Position numbers and translations under genes: made by a program. This document shows, piece by piece, positions 49,145 through 58,458 of a DNA stretch of 64,000 nt; position 1 is the stretch's first letter, and every line of letters starts with the position of its first letter. This stretch comes from Roseateles_E cavernae (lineage in GTDB: Bacteria; Pseudomonadota; Gammaproteobacteria; Burkholderiales; Burkholderiaceae_C). The stretch spans positions 682,001 through 746,000 of the forward strand of contig NZ_JBDPLH010000001.1 of the NCBI RefSeq assembly GCF_040187885.1, written 5' to 3'. Under the pieces are notes generated by a model. The model was not told the origin of the DNA. It saw only the letters and a program-made list of their open reading frames with translations, and made no database searches.

Positions 49145-50739
49145 GCGTCATCGAGAACCGCCGCAATATCGGCATCGCCCCCGACAAGCATGAGTACGGC
49201 GGGCGGCGCCACCGCGAGCCGCTGCGGCAGATGCTGCCGCTGAAGCAGCGCCCCGCAGCACCCCTGCCCTCGCCCAGCGACTGGACCTTCGGCCTGATCG
49301 AGGACTATCACGATGTCATCCGCGCCACGGCCGAGCGCTACGGCCTGGACACCTACCCCAACCAGCTGGAGGTCATCAGCTCCGAGCAGATGATGGATGC
49401 CTATGCCTCGGTCGGCATGCCGGTCAACTACCGGCACTGGAGCTATGGCAAGGAGTTCATCGCCACCGAGCGCAACTACTCGCGCGGCCAGATGGGCCTG
49501 GCCTACGAGATCGTCATCAATTCCGACCCCTGCATCGCTTATCTGATGGAGGAGAACACGCTGGCCATGCAGGCCCTGGTGATCGCCCATGCCTGCTACG
49601 GCCACAACAGCTTCTTCAAGGGCAACTACCTGTTCCGCATGTGGACCGATGCCTCGTCCATCATCGACTACCTGGTCTATGCGAAGAACTTCGTCGCCGA
49701 ATGCGAGGAGCGCCATGGCCTGGATGCGGTCGAGCAGACGCTGGACTCCTGCCATGCGCTGATGAACCACGGCGTCGACCGCTACCGCCGCCCGGCCAAG
49801 CTCTCGCTGGCCCAGGAGCGCGCGCGCCTGCACGACCGCGAAGCCTATGCCCAGCAGCAGATCAACGACCTCTGGCGCACCTTGCCGCGTCGCGCCGACA
49901 AGGCCGAGGAGGAGAAGGAGGTGCGTCGCTTTCCCGAGGAGCCGCAGGAGAACCTGCTCTACTTCATCGAGAAGAATGCACCGCTGCTGGAACCCTGGCA
50001 GCGGGAAATCGTTCGCATCGTGCGCAAGATCGCGCAGTACTTCTACCCGCAGCGCCAGACCCAGGTGATGAACGAGGGCTGGGCCACCTTCTGGCACCAC
50101 CGGCTGCTGAACCAGATGTATGACGATGGTTATCTCAGCGACGGCATGATGATCGAGTGGCTGAAGTCCCACACCAATGTCGTGGCACAGCCGGCGATGG
50201 CCAATCTGAACCCCTATGCGCTGGGCTTCGCGATGTACACCGACATCAAGCGCATCTGCGAGAAGCCCACCGACGAGGACCGCCGCTGGTTCCCCGACCT
50301 GGCCGGTGCCGACTGGCTGCCGACGCTGGACCATGCGATGCGCAACTACAAGGACGAGAGCTTCATCGGCCAGTACCTGAGCCCGCATCTGATGCGCGAG
50401 TTCCGGCTGTTCTCCATCGTCGATGACGCCGCGCAGCGCGAGTACGAGATCTCGGCCATCCACGACGAGGCGGGCTACCAGCATGTGCGCGAGGCCTTGT
50501 CGCGCCAGTACGACCTCAGCACCCGCGAGCCCAATATCCAGGTCTGGAACGTCAATCTGCGCGGCGACCGCTCACTGACACTGCGTCACACCCAGCATCA
50601 GAACCGGCCCCTGCATGAGAGTGCACAGGAGGTGCTCAAGCATGTGGCGCGGCTGTGGGGCTTCGGCGTCCATATGGAGAGCGCCAACGACAAGGGCGAC
50701 ATCACCAAGCGCTGGAGCGTGCCCGCCCCCGAGCATTGA
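49141..50739 (+). CDS. SpoVR/YcgB family protein
   Basis: The 532-residue protein is the SpoVR homologue. PNQLEVISSEQMMDAYASVG, MPVNYRHWSYGKEFIATERN, AYEIVINSDPCIAYLMEENT, and MNEGWATFWHHRLLNQMYDD are highly conserved SpoVR blocks; the last, with EGWAxxxHH, looks like a metalloprotease-type site. In Bacillus SpoVR is needed for the spore cortex; in Gram-negatives it is linked to stress. ATG 49141 overlaps the yeaH stop. A convergent dehydrogenase follows. Confidence 0.96.
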   Translation: MSVIENRRNIGIAPDKHEYGGRRHREPLRQMLPLKQRPAAPLPSPSDWTFGLIEDYHDVIRATAERYGLDTYPNQLEVISSEQMMDAYASVGMPVNYRHWSYGKEFIATERNYSRGQMGLAYEIVINSDPCIAYLMEENTLAMQALVIAHACYGHNSFFKGNYLFRMWTDASSIIDYLVYAKNFVAECEERHGLDAVEQTLDSCHALMNHGVDRYRRPAKLSLAQERARLHDREAYAQQQINDLWRTLPRRADKAEEEKEVRRFPEEPQENLLYFIEKNAPLLEPWQREIVRIVRKIAQYFYPQRQTQVMNEGWATFWHHRLLNQMYDDGYLSDGMMIEWLKSHTNVVAQPAMANLNPYALGFAMYTDIKRICEKPTDEDRRWFPDLAGADWLPTLDHAMRNYKDESFIGQYLSPHLMREFRLFSIVDDAAQREYEISAIHDEAGYQHVREALSRQYDLSTREPNIQVWNVNLRGDRSLTLRHTQHQNRPLHESAQEVLKHVARLWGFGVHMESANDKGDITKRWSVPAPEH

Positions 50740-50752
50740 GCCCGCCGCAGGT

Positions 50753-52174
50753 TCAGAGCGCGAAGATCTTGCCCGGATTCATGATGTTGCGGGGGTCCAG
50801 CGCCTTTTTCAGCTGACGCATCACGTCCACGGCGCCCTCGCCCGCCTCCTCGACCAGAAAGCCCTGCTTGTGCAGGCCGATGCCGTGCTCGCCGGTGCAG
50901 GTGCCCTCCAGGCGCAGCGCGCGCTGCACCATCTGGGCGCTGAGCCGCTCGGCGGTCTCGCGCTCGGCCGGGATCGCGGGGTCGATCAGATAGCCGAGAT
51001 GGAAGTTGCCGTCGCCGACATGGCCGACGATGAAGTACGGCAGGCCGGCCTCCTCGACCTCGCGCACCGATTCGTTGATGCTCTCGGCCAGGCGCGAGAT
51101 CGGCACGCAGGTGTCGGTCGTGACACAGCGGCAGCCGGGCTTGGTCTGCAGCGCCGACAGATAGGCGTGGTGGCGCGCGGTCCAGAGCTTGGTCCGGGCC
51201 TCGGGCGTGGTCGCCCATTCAAAGTCCTCGCCGCCAAACTCGCGGGCAATCTCCTGCACGGTCTCGGCCTGCTCGGCCACGCCGGCCTGTGAGCCATGGA
51301 ACTCCATCAGCAGCATCGGTGCCTCGCGCAGACCCAGCTTGTCGTGCAGATTGACGGCCCGCACCGAATGCGCGTCCAGCAGCTCGCAGCGCGCGATCGG
51401 CACACCCATCTGGATGATCTGTATCGTGGTCTGCACCGCCGCATCAATGCTGGGGAAGAAGCAGATCGCCGCCGACAGCGCCTCGGGCAGCGGGTAGATG
51501 CGCAGGCTGACTTCGGTGATCACGCCCAGCGTGCCCTCGCTGCCGACGAACAGGCGCGTCAGGTCATAGCCGGCGCTGCTCTTGCGGGCGCGCGAGCCGG
51601 TGCGGATGATCTCGCCCTGCGGTGTCACCACCGTCAGCCCCAGGACGTTTTCGCGCATCGTGCCGTAGCGCACCGCGTTCGTGCCGCTGGCCCGCGTCGC
51701 CGCCATGCCACCCAGCGAGGCATCGGCGCCGGGGTCGATCGGGAAGAACAGGCCGCTGTGGCGGATCTCGTTGTTCAGCTGATTGCGGCTGACGCCGGCC
51801 TGCACCGTCACGGTCAGGTCTTCGGCGTTGACCCGCAGGATCTCGTTCATGCGCGAGACATCCAGGCTGACGCCGCCCTGCACCGCCAGCAGATGGCCCT
51901 CCAGCGAGGAGCCGGCGCCATAGGGGATCACCGGCACATGGTGTTCATGCGCCAAGGCCAGCACAAAGGCCACCTCCTCGGTGCTCTGCGCAAACACCAC
52001 GCAGTCGGGCGGCGCCACATCGAAGGGCGACTCATCGCGGCCATGCTGCTCGCGCACCGCCAGCGCGGTGGCGCAGCGCTCGGCAAAGCGGGCCTTCAGC
52101 GCCTCCAGCATCGCGGCCGGCAGGGGCCGGCGCTCGGCGGCGAGAAGATGGGCGGGTGGGGAAGAAGCATTCAT
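50753..52174 (-). CDS. FAD-linked D-lactate dehydrogenase-like oxidoreductase
   Basis: The 473-residue flavoprotein has the GlcD/DLD fold: VFAQSTEEVAFVLALAHEHH, VIPYGAGSSLEGHLLAVQGG (FAD pyrophosphate), PGADASLGGMAATRASGTNA, and LFVGSEGTLGVITEVSLRIY. The C-terminal half has VGHVGDGNFHLG and GTCTGEHGIGLHKQGFL, the metal/substrate His sites of D-lactate dehydrogenase (cytochrome) type. It oxidises a 2-hydroxy acid, most likely D-lactate, to the keto acid. Monocistronic. Confidence 0.92.
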   Translation of the reverse strand: MNASSPPAHLLAAERRPLPAAMLEALKARFAERCATALAVREQHGRDESPFDVAPPDCVVFAQSTEEVAFVLALAHEHHVPVIPYGAGSSLEGHLLAVQGGVSLDVSRMNEILRVNAEDLTVTVQAGVSRNQLNNEIRHSGLFFPIDPGADASLGGMAATRASGTNAVRYGTMRENVLGLTVVTPQGEIIRTGSRARKSSAGYDLTRLFVGSEGTLGVITEVSLRIYPLPEALSAAICFFPSIDAAVQTTIQIIQMGVPIARCELLDAHSVRAVNLHDKLGLREAPMLLMEFHGSQAGVAEQAETVQEIAREFGGEDFEWATTPEARTKLWTARHHAYLSALQTKPGCRCVTTDTCVPISRLAESINESVREVEEAGLPYFIVGHVGDGNFHLGYLIDPAIPAERETAERLSAQMVQRALRLEGTCTGEHGIGLHKQGFLVEEAGEGAVDVMRQLKKALDPRNIMNPGKIFAL

Positions 52175-52256
52175 CGCGGGCGCTCCGGGTGTCCGAAGCG
52201 CCCATTCTGCGCGTTTGCGGCAGAGGTCTGAGCGCGATGCGCCCAGACCTTGGCGC

Positions 52257-54761
52257 TCACTCGCTGATGCTCATGCTCTTGTAGGCCGGGTCGGCCTTGA
52301 TCTCGGCCTCGCTGAAAGGCAGCTTGGCCCACTTGGCCCCCTTCAGGAAGATGTCCGAGTAGAGCCTGGTCTGGTCCGAGAAGTGCGGCGACAGCAGATG
52401 GCTGGACTGCGAGTAGGTCAGCACCCCCTCGGCCACCGGGCCGTTGGCATCGAAAGTGACGAACTGCATATAGCTGTTGCCATAGACCGGGTCACCGTAG
52501 AGGCCCGAGGCACCCAGATTGCCGCGCACATTGTTGAAGGTGTAGCGGCCTCCGGGGAACGGGATCGGCGCACTGTCACGGATGATCACCTGCTTGCGCG
52601 CATTGATCTCCTCCAGCGCGAACTTGTTGGTCGCGAACCATTGCACCGTATCGGCCAGCAAGGTGACGGCCTTGGTGTTGGCGGTGTTGAAGCCGCGCGG
52701 CGTCATCACCGGATCGGCCGCGCTGAAGGGCACGCGCCAGTAGCCGGCCTCCTCCAGCTCGCCGGCCAGCTCATAGAGCTTGCGGAACAGCAGGGCGCCC
52801 GGATCGGTCAGGCCCTCGGTCTTCTTCCAGATGGCCAGCACGCCGCAGGCCTTGGTGATGTCGGTGTCGACGCCGTTCGTGCCCTTGACGACGATGGGTT
52901 GAGGCTTGCCGGCGCAGGTGGCGGCCAGGAACTCGTCCAGCCACATCTCGGCGCGGAAGAAGCGGCTCTTGGCATAGACCTGCTGCAGATTGGCGAGGGT
53001 GAAGCGGTTGCCGCCCAGGCCGTCGGCATTGCTGAGCCTGTCCTTGACCTGGACGATGCCCATGCGGGTGCGCTCGCCCTGGGGCATGCCTTCGGCATCA
53101 GGCCCGGTGGCGATGATCTTCGGGAAGGCCGTCAGCCGCACCTGTTCATTGGGCAGCCAGTGGCTGTCATTGGCATTGACGATGTAGTCGTCGCGCAGCA
53201 CATAGGGCCGCTGGGTGGCCGGGATCGCGCCGGTCCACTGGCAGCTGCTCTTGCTGCCGTCCATCAGCACCAGGCCGCGCGTGGCCAGCAGGAACTGACC
53301 GGTGGGGCTGTTGACGCAGCTCGCCAGCTGGGCATCGCTGACATTGGCCGCCACCGAGTAGTTGGCGTAGAGGGTCTTGCCGTTCTTGTCGGCCGCCATC
53401 GTGTTGACCCAGGGCAGCGCGTTGTGCGTGGCCAGGTTCTGGCGCAGGCTCTCGGCGCTGGTGGACATGCTGTTCAGCAGCGCCTGGTCGATCAGCTTGT
53501 AGTTCGTGTAGTTGGCGTCGCGGATCACAAAGGCCGCCGCGCCGCTCCAGCTGAAGGTGGCGCCGTCGCTGAGCAGCGGGCCGAAGTCGGTGCCGTACAG
53601 CGTGCGCTGACGGGTCTTCAGGCTGCCATCGGGCTGCAGGGCCTCGACCGTCAGCGCGGTCTTGCTCATCGCCTTGTAGGCACCGTCGACCTGGTAGCGG
53701 GTCGGGTCAGCCGGGTCCAGCTTCAGCTGGAACAGCGTGAAGCGGTTGTCGGTCGAGAAGGTATGGGTCCAGGCCACGTCCTTGTTGAAGCCGATCAGCG
53801 GCACCGGCGCACCCAGCAAGGTGGAGCCGAAGACATCGAGCTTGCCGGGAATGGTCAGGTGCAGCTTGTGCAGGCGCAGCGCGCCCCACCAGGGAAAGTG
53901 CGGGTTGCCCAGCACCATGCCGGCGCCGCTCTGCGTCACGTCCTTGCCCAGGCCGTAGCCATTCGAACCGACCGCGTGCTCGAACAGCGGGTTGGTCGCC
54001 TGCACCAGCGGGCTGTTCAGCACCGCCAGCTGGCTGCGCTGGGTCTTCAGCGCCTTGCTGCTCAGCACCGGGGTGGCCGCCACCTTGACGACCGGCGGCT
54101 GGGCACTGCCGATGGCCTCGATGAACTGGATCGAGCTGCCGGCCATCGCCGCCTGGCTGAAGCGCCAGTAGGCCTCGTCCTCGGTCATCGGCTTGACCCA
54201 GGCCGCGCCCTTGCACTCGACCGGCAGGCCGTTGACGCCCTTGTCGCGCAGATAGCGGTTGTAGCCGGCCACAAAGCCGCTGACCAGATCGCGCGTGTCG
54301 GCGCCGGCGGCGGCCCGCATCGCCTGCGCCAGGGCCGGGGTCAGGTGCAGCTTGTAGAAGAAGTCGGAGGCCAGATTGGGCGTGGCGGCACCGAACTGGC
54401 CCAGATAGTTGATCGGCACGCCCTTGGCATCGAAGTCACCGAAATAGCGAGAACGCTCGCCGCGCATCGTCACCAGCTCCTGGGCGAACAGGCAGACATG
54501 GTCCTCGGCAAAGGCGTAGCCGTAGCCATAGCCGGCGCCCTTGAAGTTGTCGGCCTTGATATGGGGTACGCCATAGCTGGTGTAGCGGATCTCGGCGGCG
54601 AAGCCGGGCGCGGCCGGCGGCGGCGGTGCGGTCGGATCGGCATCGCCGGAGCCGCCGCAGGCGCTCAGCAGCGCGGCCAGGGCCAGCAGGCTGCAGGCGC
54701 CGGCGACGGGGGTCAGGCCTTGCCTGCGCGCGGCAGTCGGCGTTTTTGTCTGTCTTGTCAT
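52257..54761 (-). CDS. Penicillin acylase-family Ntn hydrolase, lipoprotein
   Basis: The 834-residue precursor has a lipoprotein signal with LLSAC at Cys35, so it is probably anchored to the outer membrane. YTSYGVPHIKADNFKGAGYG and YAFAEDHVCLFAQELVTMRG are the alpha-chain motifs; self-cleavage is expected at EHAVG/SNGYGLGKD, exposing Ser266 as nucleophile. NPHFPWWG and later NxN follow. The family includes acyl-homoserine-lactone acylases (PvdQ, QuiP types), cephalosporin and aculeacin acylases. Substrate not predictable. AAGGAG precedes ATG 54761. It is divergent from a FadL-type porin. Confidence 0.92.
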   Translation of the reverse strand: MTRQTKTPTAARRQGLTPVAGACSLLALAALLSACGGSGDADPTAPPPPAAPGFAAEIRYTSYGVPHIKADNFKGAGYGYGYAFAEDHVCLFAQELVTMRGERSRYFGDFDAKGVPINYLGQFGAATPNLASDFFYKLHLTPALAQAMRAAAGADTRDLVSGFVAGYNRYLRDKGVNGLPVECKGAAWVKPMTEDEAYWRFSQAAMAGSSIQFIEAIGSAQPPVVKVAATPVLSSKALKTQRSQLAVLNSPLVQATNPLFEHAVGSNGYGLGKDVTQSGAGMVLGNPHFPWWGALRLHKLHLTIPGKLDVFGSTLLGAPVPLIGFNKDVAWTHTFSTDNRFTLFQLKLDPADPTRYQVDGAYKAMSKTALTVEALQPDGSLKTRQRTLYGTDFGPLLSDGATFSWSGAAAFVIRDANYTNYKLIDQALLNSMSTSAESLRQNLATHNALPWVNTMAADKNGKTLYANYSVAANVSDAQLASCVNSPTGQFLLATRGLVLMDGSKSSCQWTGAIPATQRPYVLRDDYIVNANDSHWLPNEQVRLTAFPKIIATGPDAEGMPQGERTRMGIVQVKDRLSNADGLGGNRFTLANLQQVYAKSRFFRAEMWLDEFLAATCAGKPQPIVVKGTNGVDTDITKACGVLAIWKKTEGLTDPGALLFRKLYELAGELEEAGYWRVPFSAADPVMTPRGFNTANTKAVTLLADTVQWFATNKFALEEINARKQVIIRDSAPIPFPGGRYTFNNVRGNLGASGLYGDPVYGNSYMQFVTFDANGPVAEGVLTYSQSSHLLSPHFSDQTRLYSDIFLKGAKWAKLPFSEAEIKADPAYKSMSISE

Positions 54762-54902
54762 CGGGTGTCTCCTTAGTGTTTTATCACGACAACGGCCTGT
54801 GCGAGCCGTAACGCAGAGCGGGCTTCCGTATACGTCAGGCAGGCTATCATCAAATGCAAAAGGCCAGCTACCCGGCCTACCCTCAAAACATACGGAGACC
54901 GC

Positions 54903-56405
54903 ATGCGATTCGCCCCCACACCCCTGTTGCTCGGTCTGCTGTCCGCACTGAGCGCTTCCTCCGTGATGGCCTCGGGCTATCACTTCGGCTCGCAGTCGGC
55001 CTCGGCTCAGGGCACGGCCAATGCCAACGCCGCCGAAGCCGGCGACGCGACGGTTGTGTTCTACAACCCCGCCGGCATGACCCGTCTCGACGGCACCCGC
55101 GCCAGCGGCGTGCTCAATGTCGTCGTGCCCGAGGGCAAATTCAAGGACCAGGGCAGCATCACCTCGCTGGGCCTGCCTATCAGCGGCAGCAACGGCGGCA
55201 AGTTCGTCGAGGCCACCGCCGTGCCCCATGGCTACATCACCCACAAGTATTCGGACCGCCTCAGCCTGGGCCTGGGCATCTTCGTGCCCTTCGGCTCCAA
55301 GAGCGATTACTCGAAGGACTGGACCGGCCGCTACAACAGCATAGGCACCGAGCTGAAGACCCTGGCCTTCAATCCCTCGATCGCTTTCAAGCTCAACGAG
55401 AAGCTCAGCCTGGGTGCCGGCCTGACGGCCCAGCACATCGAGGGCAAGCTGTCCAAGGCCGCCGACTTCGGCTCGGGCGCGATGAATCTGGTGATCGAGC
55501 AGCAGGTGGCCGCGAACGCGGCGCCGGGCGTGCCGCTGGACGTGGTGCGTGCCGCCGTGATCAATCAGCTGGGTGGGCTGATCAAGCAGGTCTCCGGCAA
55601 TCCGACCTATTCGGGCCGGGTCGATGTCGAGGGCAAGGACTGGGGCTTCGGCTTCAATCTGGGCCTGATGTACCACTATGACGAGAGCACGCGTTTCGGC
55701 ATCGCCTACCGCTCGCGCATCAAGCACCAGCTCAAGGGCGATTCGCAATGGCAGGTGCAGACCCCCGCCGGCAATCTGGGTGCGCTGCTGAACGCCGCCC
55801 TGCCCGGCGCCGGCACCCAGGTGCAGCAGCGCCTGGTCGGCCTCTATACCGACAGCGATGCCCGCCTGAAGGTCAACACGCCGGAGTCGCTGTCCTTCTC
55901 CTTCTACAAGGAGCAGGACAAGAAGTTCGCGGTGATGGGTGATGTCACGCTGACCAAGCATTCGCGCTTCCAGGAGCTGCGCATCGATTTCGCCAACAAC
56001 CTGCCCGACTCGAACACACTGCAGCGCTGGGAAGACACGGTGCGTGCCTCGCTGGGCATCAACTACAAATGGAGCGATGCGCTGGCCCTGCGCGCTGGCG
56101 TGGCCTTCGACCAGTCGCCGGTGACTGCCGTGCGTCGCACACCGTCGATCCCGGACAACGACCGTACCTGGTTGTCCGGCGGCTTCAACTGGAAGCTCGA
56201 CAACAAGCGCTCGGTGGACTTCGCAATGAGCTATATCCATGTGGCCGACAGCCAGATCGATATGTTCGACAACGGCGGCCAGCGCAATGCGGTCGGCTCG
56301 GCCGTCTGCAACACGGCCGGCAACACCTCCAGCTGCGCCACGCTGCGCGGCCGCTATCAGCTGAGCTCGGCCCTGTTCGGCCTGCAGTACAACCATCAGT
56401 TCTGA
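54903..56405 (+). CDS. FadL-type outer membrane hydrophobic-compound transporter
   Basis: The 500-residue protein has a signal peptide and the FadL/OMPP1 motif: SGYHFGSQSASAQGTANANA and EAGDATVVFYNPAGMTRL (the NPA hatch motif), followed by alternating beta strands and a terminal Phe (YNHQF) typical of outer membrane barrels. FadL proteins pass long-chain fatty acids and other hydrophobic molecules. An extra Leu/Ala-rich insert (about 195-235) is seen. It is divergent from the acylase, suggesting that acyl substrates are cleaved and taken up together; that is inference. Confidence 0.92.
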   Translation: MRFAPTPLLLGLLSALSASSVMASGYHFGSQSASAQGTANANAAEAGDATVVFYNPAGMTRLDGTRASGVLNVVVPEGKFKDQGSITSLGLPISGSNGGKFVEATAVPHGYITHKYSDRLSLGLGIFVPFGSKSDYSKDWTGRYNSIGTELKTLAFNPSIAFKLNEKLSLGAGLTAQHIEGKLSKAADFGSGAMNLVIEQQVAANAAPGVPLDVVRAAVINQLGGLIKQVSGNPTYSGRVDVEGKDWGFGFNLGLMYHYDESTRFGIAYRSRIKHQLKGDSQWQVQTPAGNLGALLNAALPGAGTQVQQRLVGLYTDSDARLKVNTPESLSFSFYKEQDKKFAVMGDVTLTKHSRFQELRIDFANNLPDSNTLQRWEDTVRASLGINYKWSDALALRAGVAFDQSPVTAVRRTPSIPDNDRTWLSGGFNWKLDNKRSVDFAMSYIHVADSQIDMFDNGGQRNAVGSAVCNTAGNTSSCATLRGRYQLSSALFGLQYNHQF

Positions 56406-56484
56406 GCCCGACCCTGGTGCCGGCTTGCCGCCAAGGCCGGCCGGTGACACCATAGAGGCCTGTTCCTGATGAAGGAGGTCGGCC

Positions 56485-56727
56485 ATGTCGGATCCCGCCA
56501 GCCTGCTCTTGCTGCTCGTCCTGCTGCTGGCCCTGATCGGCGCGCTGCGCTTCGATCTGATGGGCCTGATCTGGCGCGAGTGGCTCAAGCTCGGCAACAA
56601 GGGCAGCGCCCTGCCGCCGGCCGACTCCGCCCACGGCCCCTATCAGGGCCGGCCCGGCCACCTGCCGCATCGCAGCCCGGCCGCCGCCCACAAGCCTGAC
56701 TTCCACCGCAGCGGCCGGCGCGGCTGA
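56485..56727 (+). CDS. Small single-pass membrane protein
   Basis: The 80-residue protein has one strongly hydrophobic N-terminal helix (ASLLLLLVLLLALIGALRFD) and a basic, Pro/His-rich tail (RPGHLPHRSPAAAHKPDFHR). AAGGAGG before ATG 56485 supports expression. I do not recognise it. It lies 60 bases before the cobalamin adenosyltransferase gene. Confidence 0.6.
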   Translation: MSDPASLLLLLVLLLALIGALRFDLMGLIWREWLKLGNKGSALPPADSAHGPYQGRPGHLPHRSPAAAHKPDFHRSGRRG

Positions 56728-56787
56728 CCCCAAGGCCGAACTCGGGCAAGATGCGGGTCTTCCCAAGACCCGCAGACATCAAGCCCC

Positions 56788-57378
56788 ATGGCCAACCGAC
56801 TCTCTCAAATCGCAACCCGCACCGGCGACGACGGCACCACCGGCCTGGGTGATGGCAGCCGCGTGCCCAAGGACCATCTGCGTGTGCAGGCCATGGGCGA
56901 TGTCGACGAGCTGAATTCGCAGATCGGCGTGCTGCTGGCCGAGCCGCTGCCCGATGATGTCCGCGAGCTGCTGATCACGATCCAGCATGAGCTCTTCAAT
57001 CTCGGCGGCGAGCTGTGCATGCCCGGCTATGAGCTCTTGAAGATGGACGCCGTGCTGCGCCTGGACGAGGCCCTGGCCCACTACAACACCGCCCTGCCCC
57101 GGCTGAAGGAGTTCATCCTGCCGGCCGGCACGCGCAGCGCCGCGATCGCCCATGTCTGCCGCACCGTGGCCCGCCGCGCCGAGCGCGCCGTCGTCACCCT
57201 GGCCGCGCAGGAGAGCATCAACGCCGCGCCGCGCCAGTACCTGAACCGCCTGTCCGACCTGCTCTTCGTGCTGGCCCGCGTGCTGAACCGCGCCAACCTC
57301 GACGGGCTGGGCGGCGACGATGTCTACTGGCACAGCGAGCGCCTGAAGCGCCAGGACGCCGCCGATCAATCCAGCTGA
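56788..57378 (+). CDS. Cob(I)alamin adenosyltransferase, PduO type
   Basis: The 196-residue protein matches PduO/CobO-type ATP:corrinoid adenosyltransferases: RTGDDGTTGLGDGSRVPKD binds ATP, DVDELNSQIGVLL follows, and LPAGTRSAAIAHVCRTVARR and AERAV carry the conserved Arg residues; LNRLSDLLFVLAR is the C-terminal motif. It makes adenosylcobalamin. It overlaps the convergent WYL regulator gene by 13 bases. Confidence 0.95.
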   Translation: MANRLSQIATRTGDDGTTGLGDGSRVPKDHLRVQAMGDVDELNSQIGVLLAEPLPDDVRELLITIQHELFNLGGELCMPGYELLKMDAVLRLDEALAHYNTALPRLKEFILPAGTRSAAIAHVCRTVARRAERAVVTLAAQESINAAPRQYLNRLSDLLFVLARVLNRANLDGLGGDDVYWHSERLKRQDAADQSS

Positions 57379-58343
57379 GCTGCGGCCTCCCTGAGCCGCT
57401 TCGCATAGGCCTGGCGCAGCGCCGGCGGCGCCAGCACCTCGACCTGGCCGGCGTGGCGCAGCAGGTCCATCAGCAGCTCGGTGGCATCCACATACGGCAC
57501 CTCCAGCTGCCAGCGCCCGTCCGCCAGCCACTCGCTTTGCTGGCTGGCGTGCCACTCCTCGCGTGAAACCCAGGCCGCCGCCTCGGCGCTGAACACCAGC
57601 TGCGCCTGCTGGGTCTGGCCACCGGCAAAAATGCCGTAGCCCTGGTCGAGCTCCGTCTCCAGCGCCTTCAGCGCCACCGGCTTGGCTTTCTCGTCCAACA
57701 GCTCGGCAGCCTCCATCGCGTCCAGCGCAAAGCGGCGCAGGCCCTCGCTCTGATGGCACCAGGCATCCAGATACCAGGTGTTGCGGTAATGCACCAGGCG
57801 CTGCGGCGACACCACCCGCGAGCCCAGCGTGCCGCCGCCCTTGCCGCGCTTGCGATAGCTGATGCGCAGCTTCTGACGCTGCACCACGGCGCTGCCCACC
57901 GTCTCGAAATACTCGCTGGCCACGCGCCGGCGTGCGGTACTGATCAGCTTGACGCGCCGCGTCATCTCCTTGGCCTCGGCCGCATCGGTGCCCAGCATGC
58001 CGGTCAGCTTGTCGAACATGGGCTGCAGATGCCGGCTCAGGATGCCGTTCTCGTCCAGCCCGGACAGCAGCTGGTGCATGGTCAGCAGCGCATGCAGCTC
58101 TTTCTCGTTGAACCAGACCCCCGGCAGCTCATGCTGCTGGCCGCGCCATTGCTGGCCGAAGCGGTAGCCATTGGCCAGCGCGTCGTACTCGATCGGCGCA
58201 TCCATGCGCTCGCGCAGGTACTGCAGATCGCGTTTCAAGGTCGCCGGCGACACCTCCAGCGCCTCCAGCAAAGTCGCAAAACTGACACATTCACGGCCGC
58301 GTATCAGCAGCTCGATCTTGTAGAAGCGCTCGGTCCTGTCCAT
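57366..58343 (-). CDS. WYL-domain transcriptional regulator
   Basis: The 325-residue protein has an N-terminal winged helix (RFYKIELLIRGRECVSFATL then LEVSPATLKRDLQYLRERMD, residues 5-50) and a WYL domain (about 140-215, RLVHYRNTWYLDAWCHQSEG). The C-terminal WCX region contains LLMDLLRHAGQVEVLAPPAL. WYL regulators sense ligands such as nucleotides or DNA ends, and often control DNA repair or defence genes. It is divergent from the unknown 343-residue protein. Confidence 0.92.
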   Translation of the reverse strand: MDRTERFYKIELLIRGRECVSFATLLEALEVSPATLKRDLQYLRERMDAPIEYDALANGYRFGQQWRGQQHELPGVWFNEKELHALLTMHQLLSGLDENGILSRHLQPMFDKLTGMLGTDAAEAKEMTRRVKLISTARRRVASEYFETVGSAVVQRQKLRISYRKRGKGGGTLGSRVVSPQRLVHYRNTWYLDAWCHQSEGLRRFALDAMEAAELLDEKAKPVALKALETELDQGYGIFAGGQTQQAQLVFSAEAAAWVSREEWHASQQSEWLADGRWQLEVPYVDATELLMDLLRHAGQVEVLAPPALRQAYAKRLREAAAQLD

Positions 58344-58458
58344 GCGATGGCCATCCCTTCTCTGATTTTTTTACTGGCTCATTCCATGAGCTAGTGAGGT
58401 CAGACACTGTGCCACATGGTTGCTGACAAATCGATGGCAGCCGCAACCGGAGCACCTC

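Noticed and set aside
54762..56600. Minus-strand open frame continuing upstream of the acylase
   Set aside because: It runs antisense to the FadL-type gene; the lipoprotein signal and AAGGAG fix the acylase start at 54761.
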